The position numbers and the translations under genes are program-made. The notes under the pieces are model-generated. The model was given only the letters and a program-made list of their open reading frames with translations, did not search any database and was not told the DNA's origin. Shown in pieces: positions 46,490-55,408 of a DNA stretch of 64,000 nt (positions within the stretch are counted from its first letter, which is position 1; each line of letters begins with the position of its first letter). The stretch comes from Arthrobacter sp. CAU 1506 (GTDB lineage Bacteria > Actinomycetota > Actinomycetes > Actinomycetales > Micrococcaceae): contig NZ_SUKC01000004.1 in the NCBI RefSeq assembly GCF_005047635.1, positions 1 to 64,000 on the forward strand, given 5' to 3'.

Positions 46490-46645
46490 CGCGGGTGCTG
46501 ATCTGCTAACATTTATAGCTGTGTGTCCGCGCAGGTCGACGGGCACCTCGGGCCGGTTGCCATTACGGTGCCCCACGCCGCTCAGTCAATGACCGGACCG
46601 AATGCCCTCAAAGACCAAAGTTCCTCAACAACAGAGAGTTATTTC

Positions 46646-46906
46646 GTGGCCAATATCAAGTCCCAGAAGAAGCGCATTCTCACCAACGAGAAGGCACGCC
46701 AGCGCAACAACTCGGTCAAGTCCGAGCTCAAGACCGCTATCCGCGCCGTGACCGGTGCCATCCAGTCCTCCGATCAGGAAGCCGCCAACACCGCTCTGGT
46801 TGCCGCGAGCCGCAAGCTGGACAAGGCCGTCAGCAAGGGCGTTCTGCACAAGAACAACGCCGCCAACCACAAGTCGGCACTGGCCAAGCAGGTCAACGCG
46901 CTCTAA
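46646..46906 (+). CDS. rpsT: 30S ribosomal protein S20
   Basis: An 86-residue basic protein that binds 16S rRNA early in 30S assembly. The sequence [20 protein letters not shown] is diagnostic. It starts at a GTG. A -10-like TATAGCT at 46514-46520 gives a 5' UTR of about 120 nt, long for this window, where S20 autoregulation (known in E. coli) could operate. A strong terminator follows. Confidence 0.96.
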   Translation: MANIKSQKKRILTNEKARQRNNSVKSELKTAIRAVTGAIQSSDQEAANTALVAASRKLDKAVSKGVLHKNNAANHKSALAKQVNAL

Positions 46907-46937
46907 AGCGCGTCCGGCCGACAGGCCGAACCAAGCC

Positions 46938-46982
46938 AAGGCCGGAGGCCGTCACCCGCTCAGGGTGGCGGCCTCCGGCCTT
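46938..46982 (+). terminator. Intrinsic terminator of rpsT
   Basis: A 20-bp stem with one G-T mismatch (arms 46938-46957 and 46963-46982), a short loop and a TTTT run at 46981-46984. It ends the rpsT transcript about 32 nt after the stop. Confidence 0.9.
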
Positions 46983-46984
46983 TT

Positions 46985-47022
46985 CCGGTGGTTCATCCGG
47001 ATTCCGGTGGTTCACCCGGATT
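46985..47022 (+). repeat. Two 19-bp tandem direct repeats
   Basis: CCGGTGGTTCAYCCGGATT occurs twice in tandem (46985-47003 and 47004-47022), differing at one base. It lies immediately after the rpsT terminator and 42 nt before a lipoprotein gene. It may be a duplicated terminator flank or an operator. Confidence 0.75.
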
Positions 47023-47063
47023 GGGTGATCCATCCCCCTGGTCGCCGCGCTTACTCTGGCCAC

Positions 47064-47537
47064 ATGAAACGGGCCACACTCGTCACCGCACTGGCAACAG
47101 CAGCGATCCTGCTGGCAGGCTGCTCAGGTCCATCGGGAGGCGAAAGCACCGCAAGCCCAATGCAGACTGCGCCTGAAGCGACGGCTTCCCCGTCGGCGAC
47201 TACGCAAGGCGCGTTGAGCGGGTTCCTGTGTTCTGCGGACAAGGACGGGGTATGGCGGGGCAAGGCCAGCCTGACGAACGTCGGCGCTGCCGCCAACACG
47301 TACACAGTCCGCTTCTCGGTGATCCGCACCGGAAGCCAGGACGTCCTCGGCATGAAGGAGGAGTCCTTCACCGTCGCGCCTGGCGATTCCACCGACGTCG
47401 CCTTCGCCAGTATCTACACCAGCAATGCCTCGGGCCTCGAGTGCGTTGCGCGGGTGACGGCGGTGCCGGCGGCCCAGTCAGGGTCGCCGGCAGAGTCCCC
47501 CGAGGGGTCGCCGGCGGAGTCGCCGGACGGCAGCTGA
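47064..47537 (+). CDS. Small secreted lipoprotein of unknown function
   Basis: A 157-residue lipoprotein. The signal peptide (TLVTALATAAIL) ends in the lipobox LAGC, so the mature protein starts at Cys20. After a serine/threonine-rich linker (about 24-47) comes a beta-rich domain with two cysteines (FLCSADKDGVW and LECVARV), which could form a disulfide. The C-terminus has repeats (SPAESPEGSPAESPDG). TACTCT (47052-47057) lies 6 nt before the ATG. I do not recognise the family. Confidence 0.72.
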   Translation: MKRATLVTALATAAILLAGCSGPSGGESTASPMQTAPEATASPSATTQGALSGFLCSADKDGVWRGKASLTNVGAAANTYTVRFSVIRTGSQDVLGMKEESFTVAPGDSTDVAFASIYTSNASGLECVARVTAVPAAQSGSPAESPEGSPAESPDGS

Positions 47538-47671
47538 ACCCGCAGCCGCCAGCTAGAGGAGGACCCAATCTCACCCACCGTGGGTGATGCCGGTGAGATG
47601 CCGCCTTGAGGTGGGGAAGCGTGCGGCTTCCATGCTCGCTGTGCCCGGACGCAGACCGCCGGGTCAGCCCG

Positions 47672-48679
47672 TTAGCGACGGGCGCTGGTGGCGATCAGCG
47701 TGACGGCCCGTTCCACGGCGTATTCCGGGTCGCGGCCTTCGCCTTTGACCTGGGCGTCGGTCTCGGCCAGCACCTGGATGCAGCGGGCCAGCGCCTCCGA
47801 TTCCCACAGCCGTGCGTCCCTGCGGGCCTGGTCGAACTGCCAGGGGGCCATGCCCAGGTCCCTTGCATTGGCCGAGGCGCTTTTGACCTTGGCGATCTGG
47901 CGCAGCTTCATGGCCAGCACGGCAACGATCGGCACCGGATCCACACCGGTTGCCAGCGCGTGCCGGAGGGAGGCCAGTGCGGCGGCGCCCCGGCCGGAGA
48001 TGGCAGCGTCGGCGACCTTGAAGCCGGTTGCCTCCACCCGGCCGCCATAGTACTTTTCCACGGTCTCTTCGGTGACGGCGCTGTCGGCGTCGGAAATCAA
48101 TTGGGAACACGCGGCCGCCAGATCCGGCAGCGACGAGCCGACGGCGGACACCAGCGCCTGGGCCGCGGCCGGCTCGATCGCCCGACGGGCGGCCTTGAAC
48201 TCCTGCCTGACAAAGTCCAGCTTGTCCGCGTCCTTCTTCATCGCCTGACAGTCAACCACGGGGGCGCCCGACGCCTTGACCGCATCAAGCAGTTTCTTGC
48301 CCCGGGTTCCGCCGCCATGGTGCAGGACCAACCAGACGTCGTCGGCCGGAGACGAGAGATAGGCGAGCGTATCCGTCAGGAACTCATCATTCATTTGCGC
48401 CAGCGAGGAGGCTTCAATGAGTTTCGCTTCGCCGAAAAGGCTGGGGCTGGCCAGCATGGTGAGCTCACCGCTGGTGTAGGAGGAAGCGTCCAGCTGCGTC
48501 AGCTCAAGATCCGGCTGCTGGCCGCGCAGCAGGTTCCGGACGCGCTCCTTGGCCCGGTGGGCCAGGTACTCTTCCGGACCGCTGACCAGCACGACGGGGG
48601 CAGGCTCGACGTCACGCCAAGAGACAGTCGCGGCGCTCTTCTTGGCGGCAGAAGCGCGGGATCCGGGGGGCGGGTTCAC
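47672..48679 (-). CDS. holA: DNA polymerase III delta subunit (HolA-like)
   Basis: A 335-residue clamp-loader subunit that helps open and load the sliding clamp. The N-terminal domain begins APVVLVSGPEEYLAHRAKERV and the helical domain has DLAAACSQLISDADSAVTEE and GRGAAALASLRHALATGVDPVPIVAVLAMKLRQ. A conserved GxxxxGK is missing, as is usual for delta. The GTG has GAGGAA upstream. It sits just after the comEC gene on the minus strand, the usual actinobacterial order comEA-comEC-holA. Confidence 0.93.
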   Translation of the reverse strand: MNPPPGSRASAAKKSAATVSWRDVEPAPVVLVSGPEEYLAHRAKERVRNLLRGQQPDLELTQLDASSYTSGELTMLASPSLFGEAKLIEASSLAQMNDEFLTDTLAYLSSPADDVWLVLHHGGGTRGKKLLDAVKASGAPVVDCQAMKKDADKLDFVRQEFKAARRAIEPAAAQALVSAVGSSLPDLAAACSQLISDADSAVTEETVEKYYGGRVEATGFKVADAAISGRGAAALASLRHALATGVDPVPIVAVLAMKLRQIAKVKSASANARDLGMAPWQFDQARRDARLWESEALARCIQVLAETDAQVKGEGRDPEYAVERAVTLIATSARR

Positions 48680-48747
48680 GTCAGGTTCCTCCTTGTTCAG
48701 GTCAAGAGTTTCACGTTCCGTGGCTTTTGCCCAAAGCCGTCCGAAAC

Positions 48748-51639
48748 CTAGCTGCCGGTGAGCACGGCGAGCTTTCCGTGGTCGGCATCCAGCAGCACCG
48801 TCCCTAACTGGTCGGTCCGCAACACCTGCACGCCGGCGGCCCGCAGCGCGGACAGGATTTCCGCCGCCGGATGGCCATAGTCGTTCTCCGCGCCTACCGA
48901 GATAAGGGCAGCGGCAGGCCGCAGCCCGGTGATGAGCGCAGTCCCGCCGTTGCGGGCGCCGTGATGGCTGACTTTCAGGACGTCCACGGCGAAATCCGGC
49001 CCCAGACGCCGCGCCAGCTTAGGCAACTGTTCCTGCTCCAGATCACCGGTCAGAAGCATCCTCACCTCTCCCCCGCTGTCCACCCGCAGCTTCATCCCGA
49101 CGACGAGGCTGGCATCGTTCTCGGACAGGCCGGCGCTGTTTTCCACGGGCCAGTGCACGGCCCAGTCAACGGCTCCGGCCGTGCCGGTTAGTCCTGCCGC
49201 GGCGCGTTCGGCGTCCAGCCCGTGGACCTGGAGCGAAGCGCGGACCGGCTCGGGCAGTGTTTCCTTCGCGCTCGAATACAGGACGCGCTCGATCTGGCGC
49301 CCGGCCAAGACGCCGTCCAGCCCGCCGTAGTGGTCCAGGTGCATGTGCGTGAGCATCAAGACATCGATCCGCTCCACGCCCAGCCCGTCCAGGCAGCGGC
49401 CCATCAGGTCAGCTTCCGGTCCGGCGTCCACCACGATGGCGCTTTGCGGGCCGGTGCGGACTACCACACCGTCCCCCTGACCCACATCGCAGGCTGCTAC
49501 ATCCCACGATGTCTGGGGGCCACTCGGGACCCGCAGTCCGACCAGCAGGCCAACCCCACTTCCTGCCAGCAGCGCCGGAATTGCCGTCCAGCACGCCAGC
49601 CGCAGAACCCGCCGGCGCGAATTGGCCCCGCCGTGTCCGCCGCGGCGGGACGAGTTCCCGGATGACCCGTCCTTCGAGTCCGGGTTGCTTCCGGAACTGC
49701 TGCCGACCGAGATCCGGCGGACGCCCCACAGGAGTGCCAGGCCAGCCGCGGCTGCACCGGCGGCGCCCAGCGGGCCGCCAGCCCACGGCAGTGCCGCCAG
49801 CGGCAGCTCGGAGAACCACCGGGCGACACCGGCCACCCACAGCGTCATCCATCCCGCCGTGTTCAGCACCAACATCCCGAGGCCCGGGAGGAGCGGCAGC
49901 AGGGCGGTGCCAATCATTCCGGTAATCGTGATGAAAGGAACCACCGGCCCGGCTGCCACGTTCGCCGGTATGGAGTACAGAGCCAGTTCCGGCTGCAGTT
50001 GCACAATCACCGGCGCGCAGAACACCTGGGCCGCCATCGGCATCGCCACGGCGTGGGCCAGCGGCACCGGAAGGAACCGCTGCAGCCAGCGCGAACAGGC
50101 CGCACCCAGCAGCACGAGCGACAAGGTTGCCAGCACCGAGAGGATGAAACTGTAGTTGGCGGCCAACCACGGATCCATGACGAGCAGCATCAGCACCGCC
50201 AAGGCCAGGAAAGAGAGCGACGCCCTCCGCCGCCCGCTGAGCACAGCGGCCACCCCGATGGAGCCCATCACCGCCGCCCGCAGGACACTGGGCTCGGGCC
50301 GCACCAGCAGCACGAATCCGGCGAGGCTCGCCACCCCGGCAACTGCCTTGGCCCAGCGCGGTAAGCGCACCGCCGAACCGAGCAGGTAGACGAACCCCAG
50401 CACGTAGGACACATTCGCGCCGCTCACGGTCAGCAGGTGCGTCAGCCCGGTGCGCCGCATGGCGTCTTCCAAGTCGTCGGCCTGGTGTTCCTTGTCGCCC
50501 AGCACCATGCCGGGCAGGAGTCCGCGTGCGTCCGGCGGCAGTGCAGCCAGTGCCAGGACGAACTGAGCGCGAAGACCGGAGACCCACGCGTCCAGCGGCG
50601 GTGTGGTCCGATCCGCGGGCACAGTCGACGCAATCAACAGCGCCGCCACCGCCTGGCCAGAGTCGGCCCTGACCAGGGTGCCGGACGCCCGGAGCCGCTC
50701 TCCATATCTAACGCCGGACCACTCCGGGCCGCCCAGCACCAGCACGGGCGTGTGGGCCTCAAAGCGCGTGCCCGCGGACGTTGCCTCGACGATGGTTGCC
50801 TTGAGATGGAAGCGCGGTCCGCCGCCGAATTGCTGCGACGCCTGTACCTGAGACGCGTCACCAGTGGCGACGAGGCGGGCGGTAATGGTTTCCTCTGCGG
50901 CGATGGCGCCCCCGATTGGCCCGGCAAACCGTTGTATCTGCCCCACACCCACCATCAGCGCCAGCAGTCCGGTGCAGCTGGCCAGCACCAGCACGACGGC
51001 GGTGGCTCCCGTCCCGCCGTTGCCCCGCCTGAGCCAGGGACGCCGCCTACGCTCGGGGCGCCGCCTGCCATCCTCCCGGCCATTGAGTGCGTCGGAAGGC
51101 GGGCGCCGTGACTTTAGGCCACGCTCCGGCGACGGCCGGTTCTTCGGCTGCCGTCTCCCGGTCCCGCGCAGCCCGGTCCGGAACAACCTCGCCGGAAGCA
51201 ACAGGCGGGCCGACGCGCTACCGGCAGCCCCCAGAAGCAGGGCAGCCGTTGTCAGCGACACGCCGGGCGGGGCATGCGGCAAGGCCAGCGCCACTGCCCA
51301 GCAGGTCAATGCGGCGAGTCCGAGGCGGAGGTCCAGCCGCCGGGTTTCTCCCTGCGCTGCCGCGGCCGGATCCGGCGTGATGTGCTTCAGCACCAGCCGC
51401 TGCAGTTCCGCCCGGCGTCTTCCCTTGGACCGACCGCTACCCCGCCGGCCGGGGACTGCGCCGAGCGCGTCGGTTGCAGCGCCGGGGACAGGGCCACGCC
51501 CGTCGATTGCAGCGCCGGTTTCCGGGCGGCCAGAGGCGCTGCCTGTCTCCCGTTCACGGGGGACACTAGTCTCCACCGGCCCGGCGGAGATCGGCCTGCG
51601 GGCCGCATCCGCGTACCGCTGCCACCGTGCGCCGCTCAC
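48748..51639 (-). CDS. comEC: ComEC/Rec2 DNA-uptake channel with metallo-beta-lactamase domain
   Basis: A 963-residue membrane protein. A variable, very basic N-terminal region (about 1-110) and hydrophobic helices are followed by the ComEC_N channel domain (about 400-660, with VLGDKEHQADDLEDAMRRTGLTHLLTVSGANVSYV) and a C-terminal metallo-beta-lactamase domain (about 730-960) with HMHLDH (HxHxDH) and a second histidine in SHHGARNG. The last may act as a nuclease. The GTG start overlaps the comEA stop (51636-51639). Whether the strain is naturally competent cannot be told: no pilus genes are here. Confidence 0.93.
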   Translation of the reverse strand: MSGARWQRYADAARRPISAGPVETSVPRERETGSASGRPETGAAIDGRGPVPGAATDALGAVPGRRGSGRSKGRRRAELQRLVLKHITPDPAAAAQGETRRLDLRLGLAALTCWAVALALPHAPPGVSLTTAALLLGAAGSASARLLLPARLFRTGLRGTGRRQPKNRPSPERGLKSRRPPSDALNGREDGRRRPERRRRPWLRRGNGGTGATAVVLVLASCTGLLALMVGVGQIQRFAGPIGGAIAAEETITARLVATGDASQVQASQQFGGGPRFHLKATIVEATSAGTRFEAHTPVLVLGGPEWSGVRYGERLRASGTLVRADSGQAVAALLIASTVPADRTTPPLDAWVSGLRAQFVLALAALPPDARGLLPGMVLGDKEHQADDLEDAMRRTGLTHLLTVSGANVSYVLGFVYLLGSAVRLPRWAKAVAGVASLAGFVLLVRPEPSVLRAAVMGSIGVAAVLSGRRRASLSFLALAVLMLLVMDPWLAANYSFILSVLATLSLVLLGAACSRWLQRFLPVPLAHAVAMPMAAQVFCAPVIVQLQPELALYSIPANVAAGPVVPFITITGMIGTALLPLLPGLGMLVLNTAGWMTLWVAGVARWFSELPLAALPWAGGPLGAAGAAAAGLALLWGVRRISVGSSSGSNPDSKDGSSGNSSRRGGHGGANSRRRVLRLACWTAIPALLAGSGVGLLVGLRVPSGPQTSWDVAACDVGQGDGVVVRTGPQSAIVVDAGPEADLMGRCLDGLGVERIDVLMLTHMHLDHYGGLDGVLAGRQIERVLYSSAKETLPEPVRASLQVHGLDAERAAAGLTGTAGAVDWAVHWPVENSAGLSENDASLVVGMKLRVDSGGEVRMLLTGDLEQEQLPKLARRLGPDFAVDVLKVSHHGARNGGTALITGLRPAAALISVGAENDYGHPAAEILSALRAAGVQVLRTDQLGTVLLDADHGKLAVLTGS

Positions 51640-52505
51640 ACCGTCACCAGCTCCACCAGCGCCTCAAGCATGACCGGCCCGATGCCCGGGACCGCGTCCA
51701 GATCGGACGGTTGCGCGTAAGGCCCGTGCTGCTCGCGGAACTCCACGATCCTGCCAGCCAGCACCGGCCCTACGCGCGGCAACTCCGCCAGTTCCTCGGC
51801 GCTGGCCGTGTTGATGTTGATCTTGCCAACAGGACCGCCGACTGCCCCGCCACCAGCGGCGCCGCCGCCGCTCCCGGGTCCGCCGGTGCCGCCGCCGGTC
51901 CCGCTGCCCGGCGCCGGCGGCGGTCCGACGTCGTCCGGTGTGGGCACATAGACCTGCTGGCCGTCGGTCAGAGGTGCGGCCAGGTTCAGCGCCTCGAGCC
52001 GTGCTTCCTTTCTGGCGCCGCCAGCCGCTTCGATCGCCTCGAACACCCTGGCGCCCGCGCCCAGCCGCACGATGCCTGGTGAGGCGACGGCTCCAGCCAC
52101 GTGGACGATGATGAGTGTTCCGGCGTCGCCGCCGCCGTCGTCCTCGCCGCTCATACCGCCGTCAGCTTCGGCGTCTGCTCCGCCGCCACTGTTCGAGCCG
52201 TTGTCGCCGTCCGGAGGCATCGCTGGCCCTCCACCCTCGCTGGCGGCGGGTGAATCCCCGCCGCCCCCGCCGCCCTCACGGGTGTCTGGCCCCGAGGAAG
52301 GGCCGGACCGCAAAGGGATGCCGTCCACAACCGGCGCGGACGAGCGAGTCAGGTCCGCGGTCGCTATCGAAACGATCCCGTAGCCCAGACACAGCCCGGC
52401 CACGACGAAGGCGGCCCCGAGGGCAATGCGGAAGCGAGGCGTTCGCTTCAGCCGTGATGCAGCGCCGTCGCGGGCGGCTGCGGGAAGCCAGCGGTGTCGG
52501 CCCAT
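51636..52505 (-). CDS. comEA: ComEA-like DNA-binding protein with long Gly-rich linkers
   Basis: A 289-residue membrane-anchored protein. One transmembrane helix lies near residues 28-48. Gly/Asp/Ser-rich linkers (about 65-130 and 195-225) surround an SLBB domain (VHVAGAVASPGIVRLGAGARVFEAIEAAGG), and two helix-hairpin-helix motifs end the protein (INTASAEELAELPRVGPVLAGRIVEFRE and LDAVPGIGPVMLEALVELV). It delivers DNA to ComEC. The ATG at 52505 is favoured because TACAGT lies 6 nt before it, and its GTG alternative at 52535 has no good ribosome-binding site. Stop overlaps comEC. Confidence 0.9.
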   Translation of the reverse strand: MGRHRWLPAAARDGAASRLKRTPRFRIALGAAFVVAGLCLGYGIVSIATADLTRSSAPVVDGIPLRSGPSSGPDTREGGGGGGDSPAASEGGGPAMPPDGDNGSNSGGGADAEADGGMSGEDDGGGDAGTLIIVHVAGAVASPGIVRLGAGARVFEAIEAAGGARKEARLEALNLAAPLTDGQQVYVPTPDDVGPPPAPGSGTGGGTGGPGSGGGAAGGGAVGGPVGKININTASAEELAELPRVGPVLAGRIVEFREQHGPYAQPSDLDAVPGIGPVMLEALVELVTV

Positions 52506-52656
52506 GCGGAAACTGTAGGTCCGCGGCGCAGGCACCTTTCCTCGTCATCGGGTGTTCGTGGATGACCCGACCAGAGGCGCCGACTGTGGAGGGAATGACG
52601 CTCAGCTGAGCCAATACAACGGCGTGTCCGGCCGCGCAGTCCGCTCCGCGCCAGCC

Positions 52657-54345
52657 CTACGGCAGCCGCCGGTCCTCGGGGCGCTGCAGGCGCAGCCACT
52701 GGTAACCGAAGCCCTCGAGCGGCACGGTGCATGTGCCGTCCTCGGCGATTTTCACGTCCGAGTCGCCCAGCAGGTCCAGCAGCAGCACGTCCCGGAGCTT
52801 CTCCGCGGGCAAATCCTCCGTGGTCAGGTCCAGCGTGACGGTGGCCGGATCAGGTGAGAGATTGTGCAGCAGGACCATGCTGGACTCCTCCCAACTGCAG
52901 CGGTGGGCCAGCACGGACTTCTCCCGCTGCTTGAGGACCTCGAAACGCCCCCAGCCCAGCTCCGGGCACTCGCGGTAGCGCTTGATCAGCATGGCCATGA
53001 AGTTCCAGAGCGAATCCGGATCCCGTTTGGCCTGCGCGGCGTTGACGAACTGCGGGCTGAAGCCTCCGTCCACCATCGGCGAGATCAACTGTCCGGGCTC
53101 CGCGGTGGAAAAGCCCGCGTTCGGGCCATCCGTCCACTGCATGGGCGTGCGGACCGCAAGGCGGCCCTCGGCATCCAGGTTCTCCCCCATGCCGATTTCC
53201 TCGCCGTAGTACAGCACCGGGGTGCCCGGCAGGGAAAACAGCAGCGAGTACACCATCCGGATCCGGCGCGGATCCCCGTCCAGCATTGGGGGCAGCCGGC
53301 GCTTGAGTCCGCGGCCGTAGAGCTGCATCTGTTCCTCGGGCCCGAAGGCCTCGAAAACCTCTTGGCGCTCCTCGTCGGTGAGCTTGTCCAGCGTCAGCTC
53401 GTCGTGGTTGCGCGCGAACGTTGCCCACTGGTTGTCCGGATTGATGGCAGGCCTGCCCTTCAGCGCCTTGGCCAGCGGGCCCGCGTCCTGCCGGGCGAGG
53501 GACAGGTACATGTTCTGCATGGCGATGAAGTCGAACATAACGTTCAGTTCGTCGCCGTCGCTGCCGCCGAAGAAGGTCAGCTGGTCCTTGTACGGCAGGT
53601 TGACCTCGCCCAGCAGGATTCCGCCGCCGCGGCGGCGGCTCACGTAGCTTCGAAGGTCGCGCAGGACCTCGTGGGGATCCGGCAGCCCGGACCCGTCCTG
53701 TCCCACGGTTTCAAGAAAGAAGGGCACCGCGTCCACGCGGAAACCGTCGAGGCCCAGTTCCAGCCAGAAGCCCATGGCCTTGGCGATATGGTTCCTGACC
53801 TCCGGGTTGGTCACGTTCAGGTCCGGCTGATGCTTGTAGAAGCGGTGCAGGTACCACTCCCCGGTCGACTTGTCCTTGGTCCAAATCGACTGCTCCTGGT
53901 CCGGGAACACCACCTCCTTGGAGGTGTCCGGCGGCGGGTCCGACCGCCACACGTAGTAGTCCCGGAAAGGATTGTCTTTCGACTGGCGCGCGGACTGGAA
54001 CCAGGGATGCTGGTCCGAGGTGTGGTTGACCACCAGGTCCGCGATGACCCGCATGCCGCGGTCCCGGGCGGTGCGCAGGAATTCCACCAGATCCCCGTGG
54101 TCCCCCAGCCGCCGGTCCACGCCGAAGAAGTCGGTGATGTCGTAGCCGTCGTCTCGCTCGGGCGTGGGATAAAAGGGCATCAGCCAGATGCAGGTGACGC
54201 CCAGTTCGGCCAAATAGTCAACGCGCTGGGCCAGACCGGCGAAGTCGCCCACGCCGTCGCCGTCGGAATCGAAATACGTCTCCACGTCCAGGCAGTAGAC
54301 AACGGCTGTCTTCCACCACAGGTCGGAGGTATCGGTAATCCTCAC
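52657..54345 (-). CDS. GH13-family alpha-glucan enzyme, trehalose-synthase-like
   Basis: A 562-residue GH13 enzyme. The nucleophile aspartate is in GFRVDAVPF, the acid glutamate in LLGEVNLP, and the third acid in ARNHDEL. The N-terminal calcium-site motif is SDGDGVGDFAG. This set and the overall length match the trehalose synthase / alpha-amylase group that isomerises maltose and trehalose or forms glucosides. The adjacent LLM protein is a typical companion of this enzyme group. The GTG has GAGAGG before it. True substrate is untested; the C-terminal domain is about 90 residues. Confidence 0.85.
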   Translation of the reverse strand: MRITDTSDLWWKTAVVYCLDVETYFDSDGDGVGDFAGLAQRVDYLAELGVTCIWLMPFYPTPERDDGYDITDFFGVDRRLGDHGDLVEFLRTARDRGMRVIADLVVNHTSDQHPWFQSARQSKDNPFRDYYVWRSDPPPDTSKEVVFPDQEQSIWTKDKSTGEWYLHRFYKHQPDLNVTNPEVRNHIAKAMGFWLELGLDGFRVDAVPFFLETVGQDGSGLPDPHEVLRDLRSYVSRRRGGGILLGEVNLPYKDQLTFFGGSDGDELNVMFDFIAMQNMYLSLARQDAGPLAKALKGRPAINPDNQWATFARNHDELTLDKLTDEERQEVFEAFGPEEQMQLYGRGLKRRLPPMLDGDPRRIRMVYSLLFSLPGTPVLYYGEEIGMGENLDAEGRLAVRTPMQWTDGPNAGFSTAEPGQLISPMVDGGFSPQFVNAAQAKRDPDSLWNFMAMLIKRYRECPELGWGRFEVLKQREKSVLAHRCSWEESSMVLLHNLSPDPATVTLDLTTEDLPAEKLRDVLLLDLLGDSDVKIAEDGTCTVPLEGFGYQWLRLQRPEDRRLP

Positions 54346-54388
54346 TGGCCTCTCCTCGCTTTCCGTCCGGACGGTCCGGGGCAGTCCG

Positions 54389-55345
54389 TTAGCGCAGCTT
54401 CGGCAGGACCTCGCCGGCGAAGGTCTCGATGAAGGGCCGCTGCTCCTGGCCCACGAAGTGCAGGTACAGCTCGTCGAAGCCCAGGTCCAGATACTCCTGC
54501 AGCCATTCCACGTGGCGGCCGGTACTGGCCGAGACGTTGACTGCCTTGCGCAACTGGTCCTCGCCGACGTGCTCGCTCACGGCGTCAAAGTGCACGGCCG
54601 TGGCCAGGTCCGCGGCCACATGCGGGGCAAAGGTGTTGGAGCGCCACTGGTCCAGGCCGATGGTGACGGCGGCCTCCTCGGACGGCGCCCAGGACAGGTG
54701 CACCTGCAGGGCGGCCTTCCCGCGCCCGCCGTTGTCCCGGTAACCGGCCAGGACCTTCCTCAGCTGCTCCGGCGGCTGGTTGACCGTGATCAGCCCGTCC
54801 GCCCAGCGTGCGGCACGGCGGGCGGTCTCTACGCTGATCGCGGGTGCAATCAGTTCGGGCTTGGGCTCCGGCACCTCCCAGATCCTGGCGTGCTCCACGG
54901 TGACCAGACCGCGGTGGGTGACCTCCTCGCCGTCGTGCAGGCGGCGGATCACCTCCACGGACTCCTCCAGCCGCTGCTGGCGCACGTCCTTGGACGGCCA
55001 GGCATCGCCGGTGATGTGCTCGTTGGAGTTCTCGCCGCTGCCCGGCGCCATCCAGAACCGCCCCGGAAACATGACGGCCAAGGTGGCCGCGGCATGCGCG
55101 ATGATCGCCGGATGGTAACGCTGGCCTGGAGCGGTGACGACGCCGAAGCGCAACGTGGTGGTGGCCAGGGCTGCACCGAGCCAGGACCAGGCGAAGCCGG
55201 AATGCCCCTGGCGCGCGGACCACGGCTCTATGTGGTCCGAGCACATGGCGGCATCGAAGCCCGCTTCCTCCGCCAGTTTCACGTCCTTCAGCAGCTGGGC
55301 GGGCGAGATCTGTTCGTGGGATGCATGGAATCCAATGACAGTCAC
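54389..55345 (-). CDS. LLM-class flavin-dependent oxidoreductase (TIGR03885-like)
   Basis: A 318-residue luciferase-like monooxygenase. The N-terminal GFHASHEQISPAQLLKDVKLAEEAGFDAAMCSDHIEPW block is distinctive, and GRFWMAPGSGENSNEHITGD and AARWADGLITVNQPPE follow the LLM barrel. The subgroup resembles the TIGR03885 family, predicted to use FMN rather than F420. It is located directly upstream of a GH13 enzyme on the same strand (43-nt gap), the usual neighbour of this subgroup. Its substrate is unknown. Confidence 0.85.
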   Translation of the reverse strand: MTVIGFHASHEQISPAQLLKDVKLAEEAGFDAAMCSDHIEPWSARQGHSGFAWSWLGAALATTTLRFGVVTAPGQRYHPAIIAHAAATLAVMFPGRFWMAPGSGENSNEHITGDAWPSKDVRQQRLEESVEVIRRLHDGEEVTHRGLVTVEHARIWEVPEPKPELIAPAISVETARRAARWADGLITVNQPPEQLRKVLAGYRDNGGRGKAALQVHLSWAPSEEAAVTIGLDQWRSNTFAPHVAADLATAVHFDAVSEHVGEDQLRKAVNVSASTGRHVEWLQEYLDLGFDELYLHFVGQEQRPFIETFAGEVLPKLR

Positions 55346-55408
55346 TCCCCCATCCTTACCGAGCCCTGCACGGGTTGTCGAGGGACCGGGGCGGCGCGGA
55401 AAGTCCGT

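Noticed and set aside
48748-52505. Complete competence system
   Set aside because: Only ComEA, ComEC and HolA are present; no type IV pilus or ComF/DprA genes lie in the window, so natural transformation cannot be claimed.
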